Source: Argentina anserina (lineage: Eukaryota > Streptophyta > Magnoliopsida > Rosales > Rosaceae). From it: a stretch of DNA of 64,000 bases. Positions 33,197 to 44,532 of this stretch are shown one piece after another. The notes beneath the pieces are model-generated. The model was not told the origin of the DNA and made no database searches. It worked only from the letters and a program-made list of their open reading frames with translations. Made by a program: the position numbers and the translations under genes. The stretch lies in assembly GCF_933775445.1 (NCBI RefSeq), contig NC_065875.1, forward strand, positions 19,653,555 through 19,717,554, given 5' to 3'. The stretch's first letter is position 1, and each line of letters begins with the position of its first letter.

Positions 33197-34188
33197 GTTT
33201 CGAAATATTGTCGATCGATACTAGCAGATGTGATCGGTACATATATTTAGGGACTCCGTAAAATTTCGTCTGTTTTAGACATAGTTTGACTGTTCATACC
33301 TACGGTTAACAAAAAAATAGGCGTTTTAACATATTAAAACCCCATTGACCGGGGTTTTGCCAAATGGATTTTCTCGATTCTAATGCGCACGCTCGATGAC
33401 AAATGTTAGATGATTTCAGATATGCAAACAACTTTCGGCGTTCGCATCTAGGTAATTGGTCCTCCTTTAGAGCATATGAGTGGTGTTTTCAGTTTACCGG
33501 AAATTCCGATGGTCAAACGAGATCAAAATTGGATGAAATTTTTACAAAGTCACTAAATATATATACCGATCACATCGGCTGGTGTCGATCGATCCAGAGA
33601 AGTTTTCTTCATATAGTCGCTTCATAATGCGATAGTTTTATTTTAAACCTAATATAAAAGTTAAGATACATTAGTGAACACTTCGGCAATCGACAACTAC
33701 AGTTTGAAATATGGTCGATCGACACCATCAAATGTGATCGGTATATATATTTAGGGACCATGTAAAAATTTCGTCCGTTTTGGACATAGTTTGACCGTTC
33801 GTACCTACGGTCAACAAAAAAAGAGGCGTTTTGACATATTTAAACCCTTTTAACCGGGACTTTGCCAAATGAGTTTCCTATGCGCGACCGCGCACGATTG
33901 GTGCCAAAAATTAGGTGATTTTCAGATATGCAAACGGCTTTCGGCGTTCACATCTTGGTAATGGGTCCTCCCTTATGGTATATTAGTGGTGTTTTCAGTT
34001 TACCGGAAATTCCGACGGTCAGGCGAGGTCCGAATTGGATGAAATTTTTACAAGGTCATTAAATATAAGTATTGATCACATCGGCTGGTATCGATTAATC
34101 CCAAGAAGTTTCTTTCATATAGTTAGTTCATAATGTGATAGTTTTATTTTAAACCCAGTATAAATGTTATGATACATTAGTAGACACG
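33197..34188 (+). repeat. Tandem direct duplication, about 500-bp unit
   Basis: 33197-33701 and 33702-34188 are direct copies, roughly 85% alike by eye, both running from AGTTT(C)GAAATATxGTCGATCGA through GTTTTCAGTTTACCGGAAATTCCGA to AAGATACATTAGT-like sequence. The unit includes CGATCG palindromes and many CG dinucleotides. I do not recognise the family; it may be part of an LTR. Confidence 0.85.
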
Positions 34189-34817
34189 AGCTTTTTATGG
34201 GCCGGGCGGGGTTTCATACCTCTAAACTAAGCTCAGTTCTTTACCCACATAAGCGGGTTTTCTCGCGGGCCGAACCGGATAAAAACTCATCGGGCTTGTG
34301 GACCTCCTTGGGCTTATCGGATCTGCGGGCTAAATGATACGGCATATCTCATATCCACTTCAATCGTATAATACTGAGTTGAATATTCAAGCTCGGATTA
34401 AACTATTGAATAGCTTATTACTGTAAAAATTACTAAATTAGATCTCAAATAAGTGATTATAGACTGATGGGAAGAACCTAGAGTTTTGAACACACGTAGA
34501 GATTTGATTTGAAAGTTGAGGATGCAGACTTAATCACTTATTACATTCGAATACATGTGTTTAACCCAAGCAAAGAACCAATTCATAGTGAGCCATAAAA
34601 TGGGGACTTATACAAGACGTTGTTTAGATGCCATACACAAAGTACTACACATTACACAAGGCAAATCACATAACACAAATTCGATCAGTTTTAAAGAACC
34701 AATCATCTAAAGATACTAGCTAATTCTATTATTTGTAATGACATTTTGTCTTTTTTGAGAAGAGTGATAATGAAACACAAATATGAAAGAAGGTATTAAT
34801 AGATATCATTGAGTCGA
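34189..34817. other. Intergenic, no gene recognised
   Basis: Contains a GC-rich GGGCCGGGCGGGG stretch near 34199 and a related GCGGGCCGAACCGG near 34265 that could be a transposon end, but no second end was found. Confidence 0.35.
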
Positions 34818-34922
34818 TCAATTTCCTGCTATATACCACACGTACAGGAACACAACCATTCCGATCAGTGCCAACCTGCAAAATAAAACAAGAATGGCGA
34901 GAAATCAATAACAGGCCAAACC

Positions 34923-35057
34923 TCCCCGCAAGTTGTCAATGCTGCCCTTGATGATTTGTGTGGCACTTAGACTTTAGATATGTAGCCTCTGCTACTTAGT
35001 TTGTTTTTGTGTTTGTTCTTGGGTCTTTTTGACCCCCTTCTATCCAAAAAAAAAAAA
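34923..35057 (+). mobile_element. 5'-truncated LINE tail with target-site duplication
   Basis: A 135-bp segment ending in an A run (35046-35059) is flanked by AACAGGCCAAACC at 34910-34922 and 35058-35070. This is the signature of target-primed reverse transcription; the segment looks like a LINE 3' end. It lies in intron 2 of the CYSTM pseudogene. Confidence 0.8.
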
Positions 35058-35561
35058 AACAGGCCAAACCAACAATTCTAACCAATGGGACTGATTCATA
35101 GATAAGAAAAGAAGCAATTCGAATATAAAAGCCAGATATAAAAAATATATATAAATTCTAACCAATGAAATAGATTGGTAACTAAAAAAAAGCAGATACC
35201 ATACTAAGCAATCCCGCAGCTTTGAATGATGATGATGACCCCCTAGATCTGGGTGCACCGGCCGGTTTGACCACGGTGGTGTTGGTGCGTGCCAATAATC
35301 CTGATATGTATGATAATGCTGATGATGTGTGTGATGTGTATGTGCCGGTGGAGGAAACTCCGTCGGATACCCTGTAAATTTGCCGTTGTTATCATACGCC
35401 CAAATCGAAACCCCAACAATGATGATCTGACTTAGGAAAGAAAACCCTAAACCCTAAATTGCCATGGAAGGTGATGAACTTGCCTGGTGCGGCTGGGCCA
35501 GCTGGTGGCTGCGGCTGGGCCAGTTGGTGGCAGCGGTGGTGGACGACTGTGAGATTCATGG

Positions 35562-37063
35562 TGATAGGTCGTTAATTAAAACGTGTATAATAAATCATGT
35601 AAAACATCATTGTTAGTATAGAATAAACATGGATCGTTCACTCCGGGGAATCAAAAGCCTAAAAACTTATCATGTTATTGGGAGATTTGAGTTGGATTAT
35701 AACACTACTACTGAAAATAAATCATAAATTACTATTTATATGATCGACTTCTCTTTAACAAACTTAAACCAAATTTACCATTACACCACATAATTACAAG
35801 TTCAAACCTATCATGCATTCTAATTTGACCAATTATATACTTTTTAGACACCAATATAATTAGATCCTTAGGGGATCATCTAATCATGTAAGATTTCAAT
35901 TAGCATTTAGAAAATAAAAAAACAAACAAAGCCATAGAGATGAGTTGCGAGAATCACATGTTGTAGGAACCTTGGAGGTGTGTCTTCAATGGTGATTTCG
36001 GTGGAGATGAAATTTGTATAGGGAGGAGAACGACTTGTTGTTTTTGGTGAAGAATATTTGAGGTAGTATTTTGCTAGATTTTTGGCTCTTGGATGCAAAG
36101 GAGAAGTGATCTATTTAAGAGGTGAAGCCATGTATATATAGAGGGAAGAGGGAGAGTAGAATGCACGGTCTCCTCTTTGATGTTGCCTCATTCTTCCTAT
36201 TATAATGTCATGCTTTATTCCCTAAATCATGTCATGTTTTATTCCCTAAATTATGTCATGTTTTATTCATTTAATGATCATCTTCTAGCTTTTAGGTTGC
36301 ATATACATGGCTCAATCTCTCTTCTTTTCACTTAATTAATCTTCACATTTATTTCTTCATTCTTCGTTTCTTCTTCCCACGGCAAGGACTCAGTTTCTTA
36401 ATTCTCTCACATCATGCTATGCTTTATTCCCTTAATGATCATCTTCTATTTAATTGTTGCATGACTTGTTGATGATATGACTCCATGTGCATGGCTTCTC
36501 CTTTATTTTCTCTAGTATTATCTCTTAAATCTAATATGAAAATAAGAAAATAAAATTATAAGTAAGAGATAATTAGTTTCAAAAATTATGTCCTAATCTA
36601 TACAATTATTGTCTTAAAAAGACACATGTAATATATGAGCTCAGCTAGATTAGGAAAGTTTCTAATTTGGAAAAAGGAAACTTACTAGAACAAGTAAGTT
36701 ATTAGAACATGAAAATTCATTTAGGAAAGTTTCACAAAAAGAGTTTCAGTTCAAGTAGGACTTTCCCAAATGATACGTTTCCTAGTCTAATAAGGATTCC
36801 TAGTACAAGAAGGACTCTCAAAATATCGCAAATACGACTAAAACGTAGAAATATGAAGACTCCTAATCCAACTAGGTTTCCTATTCAAACTAGGACTATA
36901 TACCAATTCTGCGTTTTTAACTCATGTAAGCACATAAATGCATCCAATACTGCCCAAGACTCTTACTACGACTCAATGACTCAATAGTACAACAATAAGG
37001 GCTAAGCAAAGTACAAATGAAGGTAAAAACATGTTAAGAACGTCGCACAAAGTGCTCCTATCA
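35562..37063 (-). mobile_element. Solo LTR copy A (1.5-kb family)
   Basis: Reverse-oriented copy of the elements at 40628-42150 and 48387-49892. The element's own termini are TGATAGGAGCAC... and ...GACCTATCA, flanked by a perfect 5-bp duplication CATGG (35557-35561 and 37064-37068). There is no internal region, primer site or pol, so it is a solo LTR. A short frame ending in TIEDTPPRFLQHVILATHL (35907-36098) is shared with copy B. It interrupts exon 1 of the CYSTM pseudogene. Confidence 0.92.
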
Positions 37064-37171
37064 CATGGATAACATGATGGTGGTGGTGAGTAATCGTGTT
37101 GTGCATAACCTAGCAATGATCCAAGTTTAGAAGATGAGTGTGTGGCGACAATTCAAGAGAATTGCTGAAAG

Positions 37172-37493
37172 TGTTGAATTTGTGACTAAAATGAAGGAAC
37201 AAGAAGGAGAAGTTGAGATAAATTTTCTATGATATATTTCATGACATTTACACAATACATGAGGGGGTATATATACATAAACTAGAGAGAGGATTTGAAC
37301 CAGTTAAGGGACAAATCCGATCTTAACAACTAAAGTGTGAAAGGAAGAAAAATCACTCCAAGGCATGGAGTAGCTTGGTAGGCTGAAGCAATTAATGCTA
37401 AGCATGGCAACATAAAAGAATTGTCACCCAAAGCCAAAAATGTCAACTAAAGCCAACTGCTCCAACTCACACATATATCCACTATTTTCAATA
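37172..37493 (-). repeat. 3' LTR of Copia 1
   Basis: Pairs with 43459-43782; roughly 90% alike by eye over 320 bp. Confidence 0.9.
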
Positions 37494-37504
37494 CTCCCCC
37501 TCAA
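37494..37504 (-). promoter_or_regulatory. Polypurine tract of Copia 1
   Basis: Minus-strand TTGAGGGGGAG directly precedes the 3' LTR, the usual plus-strand primer of Copia elements. Confidence 0.85.
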
Positions 37505-37554
37505 GCTGACTCAAGAGTCATACTTGAACCAAGCTTGCATAATAACCTGTCAAA

Positions 37555-38835
37555 TTAAGTAGAATGAAGGATTTTAGTAAAAACATTTGCTAGTTGGTCA
37601 TGAGAACGAACAAACTCGGTTTCAAGAACCTTGGACTGAACTTGATTGCGCACAAAATGGCAATCAACTTCAATATGTTTAGTTCTCTCAAGAAACACAA
37701 GATTAGCAGCAATGTGCATAGCTGCTTGATTGTCACAATGCAACTTAACATGCTTAGAATACTTGATCCCTAAATCAGTAAGCAATGTCTTCAGCCATAA
37801 CAACTCACAAGCAGTGGAGGCCATGGATCTATACTCAGCTTCTGCACTTGACCTAGTTACAACATATTGCTTCTTACTCTTCCAAGTAACCAAGTTGCCA
37901 CCCACAAGTGTACATAAATCAATAGTAGATTTTATATCGATTGAATTTCCAACCCAATCAAAATCACAACTTTCCAAATTGAAGTGATTATGTTTGTGGA
38001 TGAGAATTCCTCTAGTAACAGTACCTTTGAAATATCTCAAAATTCTCTTAACCAACTGAAGCAGATGAGTGTTTGGATCATGCATAAATTGGTTAACTAG
38101 ACTCACAACATAAATAATGTCAGGACTAGTTATTATAAGATATATCAACTTACCAACTAGCCTTTAATAAATAGAGATGTCATTGAGAGCATCACCAGCA
38201 GCTTCAATGTCTGAATTGCTTGATAAAGGGGTTTTTGCAATGCTGCTATGTTGCATGTTTGCTTCTTCTAATAGATCATCGATATATTTTCTTTGATTTA
38301 GAAATAGATCTTTGGAAGAATGGTCCATCTCAATTCCAAGAAAATATCTCAATTGTCTCAAATCTTTGATGGCAAATGTAGCATGAAGGGAGGACTTGAG
38401 ATTTTGAATTTCCTCTTCATTGTCACATGCGATAATTAGATCATCAACATACACAAGTACAACAAGCCTTCCAATCTTACCATTTCTCACAAACATTAAG
38501 GAATCTCCATGACTTCTCTGAAAACCATAATCAATGAGCACATAACTAAGTTTGGAATACCAAGCTCTTGGGGATTGTTTTAAACCATAAATTGTCTTGT
38601 GTAACTTACAGACCATTCCAGGCTCATTTTCTTAAGCATGGTCAGAAGGCAACTTTATGTATACATCTTCTTCTAACTCTCCATGTAAAAAAGCATTCTT
38701 GACATCCATATGAAACAAACTCCTACCATAGTTCACTGCCACTGATAATAACATTCTAACAATGTTCATTTTAGCAACATGAGCAAATGTCTCCTTGTAA
38801 TCAACCCCAAATGTCTGAGTAAACCCTCTAGCCAC
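37555..38835 (-). pseudogene. Copia 1 reverse transcriptase and RNase H
   Basis: Minus strand. 38835-38632 encodes MARGFTQTFGVDYKETFAHV and MDVKNAFLHGEL; 38616-38164 encodes LHKTIYGLKQSPRAWY and the catalytic LVYVDDLIIA near 38450; 38148-37555 encodes the RNase H with LVTWKSKKQ, SSAEAEYRSMA (catalytic Glu), LHCDNQAAMHIA (catalytic Asp) and the typical ending HIEVDCHFVRNQV. Catalytic residues are kept, but stops at 38629-38631 and 38161-38163 break the polyprotein. This is the C-terminal end of pol. Confidence 0.9.
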
Positions 38836-39517
38836 TAACCGAGCTTTGTATCTCTCAATATCTCCATTTGAGTGAAATTTGATTTTATAAATCCAGTGTG
38901 CTCATACCACCTTATGTCATGCAGGTAGTTGCACCACACTCCAAGTTTTGTTTTCATTTAATGCCTGAAGTTCATATGCCATAGCTTTTCTCCATACTTT
39001 TGACTTGCTAGCTTAATCAAAATTCCTTGGCTCATAAGTTTCACAAATCTTGTTGAGAAAAACAATGTGAGATGGAGAGACATTGTTCAACACTGCAATG
39101 TGTTTGGGAGTATATGATTCATATCCTTTAAGCAAAACAGAAGGTATCCTATCCCGACTAGGATATCTCTTAATTTCTTGCTGAACTGGTTGTTCCACAG
39201 TTTGATCATATTGTTGCTAAGATTGGCCCACAATTTGGGAATCAGAAGAGTCATTATGAATGTCAGTATTAATGACCCTAGAAGTTTGATGAGGAGAGAT
39301 AGGTGGAGAATTTTCAGATGGTGTCCGAACAATAGGATTTTCAGACATTAATGGCTCATCAAAGATATGAGTTGGATTTTACATCAAATAATTCTCCTTG
39401 CAGCTCCCCATGAATGTCATATTCATGCTTCTGAAAAAAAGAATTTAATTCATCAAATCTGACATCTCTTGACAAATATGTTTTTCTTGCTACATGATCA
39501 TAGCATTTATAGCCCTT

Positions 39518-40536
39518 CTAAGAAATAGAATACCCCAGAATCACACACTTAATTGTTCTAGATTCAAACTTGTCTCTTTGCTTAGCTTGCAGATGAACAT
39601 AGCAGATGCAGCCAAAAATTTTCAAATGACTAACATCAATATCTCTGGCCTTAAGAACTTGAAATGGTGACTTAAACTCCAAAACACTACTAGGTAAACG
39701 ATTAATCAAATATGCAGCAGTATGAATAACATAAGACCATAATCGTTTTGGAACATTAGCCTGTAACATGAGAGATTTGGTTTTTTCAAGTAGATCTCTA
39801 TTCGTCCTCTCAACTATTCCATTATGCCGAGGTGTTCCAACACAAGATGTTTGATGATAAATGTCATGATCACTGAGATATTGAGTAAAATATTTTGAAG
39901 TGTAATTTGTGTCATTATTTGATCTTAATGTGCAAATATTAGAAGATAAATGATTTTTAACCAGATTATGAAAGACTTGGAAGCATTTGGCAACTTCAGT
40001 CTTAGATTTCAAGAGATACACAAATGTTGTTCTAGAAAAATCATCAATAAACGTCAAATAATATTTATAGCCATCAACTGATACAATTTTTGCAGGTCCC
40101 CATACATCAGAGTGTATCAATTCAAAATTCCTGGAAGATCTAGACATAGAATTGGAAAATGGCAGACGCGTTGACTTTGACTTTTGACAAATATCACAAA
40201 TGTGAGAGTGTTTACATAATTTAGGAGAGATAAAATACATGACTTGAGATGAAGGATGAGCTAATCGCATGTGCCCAAATCATGCTGATGAGAGGTGGTG
40301 TTTGATTCTACAAGAAGAGACTTGGAAAAGCTTGCAGATGAAGAAATGTAATACAAACCATTTAGAAAAAATCCTTCAACAATCTTTTTCTTCGAGACTC
40401 GATCCTGAAAGATCACACTTATAATTGAGAATATGACAAGACAATCTAAGACGTGAGTAAGCCTTCTAACAGAAAGAAGCTTAAATGGAAAAGAAGGAAC
40501 AAACATCACATTTGAATTTTTATGTTCAAAGAACAA
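39518..40536 (-). pseudogene. Copia 1 integrase and end of protease region
   Basis: Minus strand, two frames. 40536-40261 carries the post-protease segment (LLSVRRLTHVLDC). 40270-39518 carries the zinc-binding end (CDICQKSKSTRLPF), then the integrase core: HSDVWGPA with the first Asp, TLRSNNDTNY where LRSDNGTEY is usual, and GIVERTNRDLLEKT with the Glu. The second catalytic Asp is Asn, so strand transfer would fail even in an intact frame. The frame ends at 39518 near a GYSIS (normally GYS) motif. Between 38836 and 39517 the linker is open only in short pieces. Confidence 0.88.
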
Positions 40537-40627
40537 CTTTAGGTTTTACTTTCCCAAACTAGGAACTTTCTTCCCATTTGCAACTGACACTTGTGATGAT
40601 TTTTCAAACAATATAAAATCTGATAAT

Positions 40628-42150
40628 TGATAGGAGCACTTTGTGCGACGTTTTTAACATGTTTTTACCTCAATTTGTACTTTGCTTAGCCCTTATTGTT
40701 GTACTATTGAGTCATTAAGTCGTAGTAAGAGTCTTGGGCGGTATTGGATGCATTTTTGTGCTTACATGAGTTAAAAACGCATAATTGGTCTAGAGTCCTA
40801 GTTTGACTAGGAATCCTTGTTAGGTTTTGAAACTAATTATCTCTTACTTATGATTTTATTTTCTTATTTTCAGATTTGATTGAAGAGATAATTAAAGAAA
40901 CAGAGATGGAGCCAAGTCATGCAAAAATTAAATAGAAGATGATCATTAAAAACATAAAACATGGCATGTTTTAGGGATTAAAATATGGCATGTTTTAGGG
41001 AACAAAACATGACATGATTTAAGGGATTAAAGCATTGCATTATAATATGAGGAAAGATGCAACTACCCTCATTTTTTCCTCTATATATACATGGCTTCAT
41101 CTCTCAAATAAAATCACTTCTCATTAGCATTCAAGAGCCAAAACTCTACCAAAACACCACCATAAATTTCCCTCACAAATTAGCCAAGCCGTCCACCCCA
41201 AAACTATCATCATCTCCACCGAGTTTCACTATTGAAGACACAGCTCCAAGGTTCCTACAACGTGTGATTCTCGCAACTCATATCCATGGCTTCGTCTATT
41301 TGTGTTAATCTATAATTCTTTGTCTATTGAAGATTGTACGTTGTTATTTATGTGGAAATATTGGTTTTGTATTTGTTTTAGAATTTTCAGATTGTTTTAT
41401 TGGATTTTTGGATCTTTGCCGAATCGATGGTTTTCTATAATTAATGAGTTTATATTTCTATTGTTGTGTTATAATCATCTTTCTCATACTTTTAGATAAT
41501 TTTCAGATATGTGCATATGAATTTAGTGCTTGGAGCATTCCCTAAGATTGTGTTTGAGTGCTAGATTCATCAACCATATTGACACAAATCAAATCATGCC
41601 CTAAGTAGGTTCGATTTGTGTTGATTAAAAGTGGTAAAAATTCTGGAAATTTGCATGTGAAACCATGGTGGGTGACGCCATACATGAAACATGTCTCCAA
41701 CAAAGATTTGGTGCTTAAATATAATCTTGTTTGATTTCTACTCTAAGTGTTATTAAATTCAATTGCATGCAAATTTAGATTAGGCCCTAAGTCAATCTAA
41801 ATGTTAATTGAAATCTTGCACGATTAGATGATCCCCTAAGGCTCTAATTGTATAGGTGTCTAAAAAGTATGTAATTGGTTGAATTAGAATGCATGATAGG
41901 TTCGAACTTGTAATTATGTGGTGTAATGGTAAATTTGGTTTAAGTTTGTTAAAGAGAAGTCGATCATGTAAATAATAATTTAGGTTTTATTTTAGTAGTT
42001 AATAATCAATCTCAAACCCCCCATTATTTGTTAACACTAAAAGTTTAGAGTTCCCTTCAATTTCCCGGAAAGACCGATCCCTGCTTATTCTATACTAACG
42101 ATGATGTTTTACAGGGTTTATTATAGACGTTTTAATAAAACGATCTATCA
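40628..42150 (+). mobile_element. Solo LTR copy B (1.5-kb family), inserted in Copia 1
   Basis: Starts TGATAGGAGCACTTTGTG and ends ...ACGATCTATCA, with a perfect 5-bp duplication ATAAT (40623-40627 and 42151-42155). It splits the Copia 1 protease region just after IVDSGASDHKL, so it is younger than Copia 1. The frame 41057-41308 carries TIEDTAPRFLQRVILATHI, like copy A. Confidence 0.95.
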
Positions 42151-42155
42151 ATAAT

Positions 42156-43362
42156 GAAGATGCATCATTAAGCTTGTGATCAGAAGCACCAGAGTCAACT
42201 ATCTAAAAATCATGATTTTTACTCAATTCTAAAGCTGTAGAAATTGCACAAATGATACATAGAATCTCTTGCTCATCCATTGCATTAGTCTCAGCAAGAA
42301 GGCCTTTGAATTTTCCAAGCATAGCAGTAGAATTATTGCTCTTGTTTCCTCATTGCTGTTGTTGAATGAAGCTTGCAAAAGCATTAATCAAATTAATGGG
42401 ATTTGCAGTAAAATCCATCATGCCTTCTGATGAACTGCTGCTAGCAATATTGGCCTTTGGTGAATAAACATACTTGGACTAGTTCCTTAACTTCTTGTCT
42501 TCATGAAACTTAGCTTTGAGCTCATGGTAAATAATCCAACAAGTCTCTTTCTGATGACCAACACCAAACCTACCAATCTTCTCACAATGAGAATATTTTA
42601 GATCTGGTCTTCTGCCTTTGTAGGGCCTATTGTTACTCACAAAAGCCCTAGCCTCTGAAACTTGTGACTTTTTCTCTCTCACATCTACATCAACATTCAT
42701 AATATTTTTCTTGTTTCTTCTCTTTGCATAGTGTTACAAATATTGTTGAAAGATGGAAACTCAGAAGACATAAGAATATGCCTCTTTAAATCCTTAAAAT
42801 CAGAGTTAAGACTAGATAACAACTCAAAGACTTTATCTTCCTCTTCTCTTTTCAATAGAGTGGCTCTATCAGTGGTAAAAATGTCTATATAACTCTAGTT
42901 CATTCCACTTAGCCTTGAGGCTGTCTAAATGCTCAATGAAAGACAAATTACCTTGTTGAAGGTCAACAATATCTCTCTTGATCTGATAAACTCATGCAGA
43001 GTTATTGAAATCACCATACAGGTCTTTGATAGCAATCCACATACTCAAGACAAAGTCTGAGTATTGGAAAATTTGTTGCATCTTTGGTTCCATAGAATAG
43101 ATCATCCATGATCGAACCAACTGGTCTTGAGCCAACCAAGCCTCATACTCAGGAGCTGAGATTGCATGTTTTTTGAATGTGTCATTGATGTACCCTAACT
43201 TGTGTCTTCCACCGATGGCAAGAGTCATGACATTAGACCAAGAAATATAATTAAACTCATTAAGCAAGGCAGACATAAGACAAGGAGTTGAACTATAATC
43301 AACACTCTCATATTTAGAACTAGAAAAGAAACAGAATTAAAAACATTGTTTCCTCCAGTCAT
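42156..43362 (-). pseudogene. Copia 1 gag and start of protease
   Basis: Minus strand, ATG at 43362 (MTGGNNVFNSVSF), then after a frameshift 43276-42992 encodes the UBN2-type gag core (LNEFNYISWSNVMTLAI, MIYSMEPKMQQ). 42700-42479 holds a damaged zinc knuckle in which the first Cys of the CCHC pattern is Tyr (KYSHCEK...GHQKETC). Near 42200 the protease motif IVDSGASDH is intact. Several stops between the pieces. Confidence 0.85.
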
Positions 43363-43444
43363 AATGATAAGGGGTAATAAAATGGAACTATGAGAATGAT
43401 AATGAACAAGAATGGAAGAGCAGAAGCAGGTCCGATATGGATCA

Positions 43445-43458
43445 CTACTCTGATACCA
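43445..43458 (-). promoter_or_regulatory. Primer-binding site of Copia 1
   Basis: Minus-strand TGGTATCAGAGTAG abuts the LTR end; it matches the initiator-Met tRNA complement at the first 11 bases. Confidence 0.9.
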
Positions 43459-43782
43459 TGTTAAATGTGTGACAGAAAAATGAAGGAACAAGAAGGAGAA
43501 GTTGAGATGAATTTTCTCTAATATATTTCATGACATTTACACAATACATGAGGGGGTATATATACACAAACCAGAGAGATAATTTGAACCAGTTGAGGGA
43601 CAAATCCGATCTTAACAACTAAAGTGTGAAAGGAAGAAACATCACTCCAAGGCATGGAGTAGCTTGGCAAGCTGAAGCAATTAATGCTAAGCACGGCGGC
43701 ATAGAAGAATTGTTACCCAAAGCCAAAAATGTCAACTAAAGCCAACTGCTCCAACTCACACATATATCCATTATCTTCAATA
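43459..43782 (-). repeat. 5' LTR of Copia 1
   Basis: Carries a TATA-like box (GTATATATACAC, plus 43556-43567) and pairs with 37172-37493. Confidence 0.9.
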
Positions 43783-43998
43783 GAAAGCGTCAAAGTTGTT
43801 CTTATCAATTTTTATGTCTAATACTAACCAATTTAGATTCTGACAGGCAAATATTGAAACGGGTTGACATCTCATTAATTCGACCAGAATCAGCATGATG
43901 AAGCCCGCGATAGCACATCGTATCCTAGCGGACTGATCATTGGTTTATACTAAAATAAAACACATGTGATGGGGTGAGTGTTAATTATAATTATGAAA

Positions 43999-44178
43999 CA
44001 GTAGAATAAATTCGAGAGAATAACTGTAATTTTATTAATAGACATATAACCTTATATATATGCATTACATCAAAGATCTTGATGAATCAGAGATAAGATA
44101 ACATTCCTTAACTAGATAAGCTATATTAATTAGGACAAAATACACCAAGTATGCATATGATATGATTCTCTTACAATA
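43999..44178 (-). repeat. 3' LTR of Copia 2
   Basis: Pairs with 50583-50759 with scattered substitutions. Confidence 0.8.
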
Positions 44179-44532
44179 CTCTCCCTTGTATCGCGATCCT
44201 AATGTGACATAGTGCAATATTGTTGCCTCGGTAAAAACATTGCCAAGCTAAACAAAAACCTCTTGGGTAAAATTAAAAGCTTTGGTCGAAGAAAAAAAAA
44301 GTATAACGCACTAATTACAAATGGTCAATGCATGTGACGTAGACTCCCCCTGATGCCTACAAAACTGATCTCCCTGATCTCTAACTCAATCTCGGAGCTC
44401 TGATAGATGACGCAAGCCAATGCGTCTCACATGCTTCACAAATGTAGATTTTAGAAGAGACTTAGTGAACAAATCTGTCACATTATCCTCAGAATGAATC
44501 TAATTAACTTGGGTATTCAACATCTCTTATTG

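Larger units (their letters stand above)
34818..37140 (-). pseudogene. CYSTM-type proline/histidine-rich gene, broken by a solo LTR
   Basis: It has the three-exon layout of the CYSTM genes at 51785 and 54743. Exon 3 (34818-34875) ends in a hydrophobic tail LALIGMVVFLYVWYIAGN. Exon 2 (35200-35371) encodes YPTEFPPP, a His-rich stretch, YQDYW and LRDCLVW. Exon 1 ends at 35484 with a GC donor (GCAAGT). CYSTM proteins are small tail-anchored stress proteins with a Cys-rich C-terminal helix; here only one Cys (DCLVW) remains. Exon 1 is split by a 1.5-kb solo LTR (35562-37063). Across that junction the frames disagree and no ATG is found; homology (AQHDYSPPPSCYP) fades near 37120, 50 bp before a Copia element begins. 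Intron 2 holds a LINE fragment. Confidence 0.65.
37172..43782 (-). mobile_element. Copia LTR retrotransposon 1, minus strand, with nested solo LTR
   Basis: Two similar LTRs (37172-37493 and 43459-43782) are flanked by a perfect 5-bp duplication GAAAG (37167-37171 and 43783-43787). On the minus strand the LTR ends TTAACA and is followed at once by the primer site TGGTATCAGAGTAG; the polypurine tract TTGAGGGGGAG lies next to the other LTR. Gag, protease, integrase, reverse transcriptase and RNase H follow in Copia order. Several stops and frame shifts and a 1.5-kb solo LTR (40628-42150) in the protease region disable it. The LTRs differ at scattered sites, so insertion is not very recent. Confidence 0.95.

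Noticed and set aside
35445..35458. CCCTAAACCCTAAA telomere-like stretch
   Set aside because: Only two units; common as a telo-box in plant promoters and introns, no sign of an interstitial telomere array.
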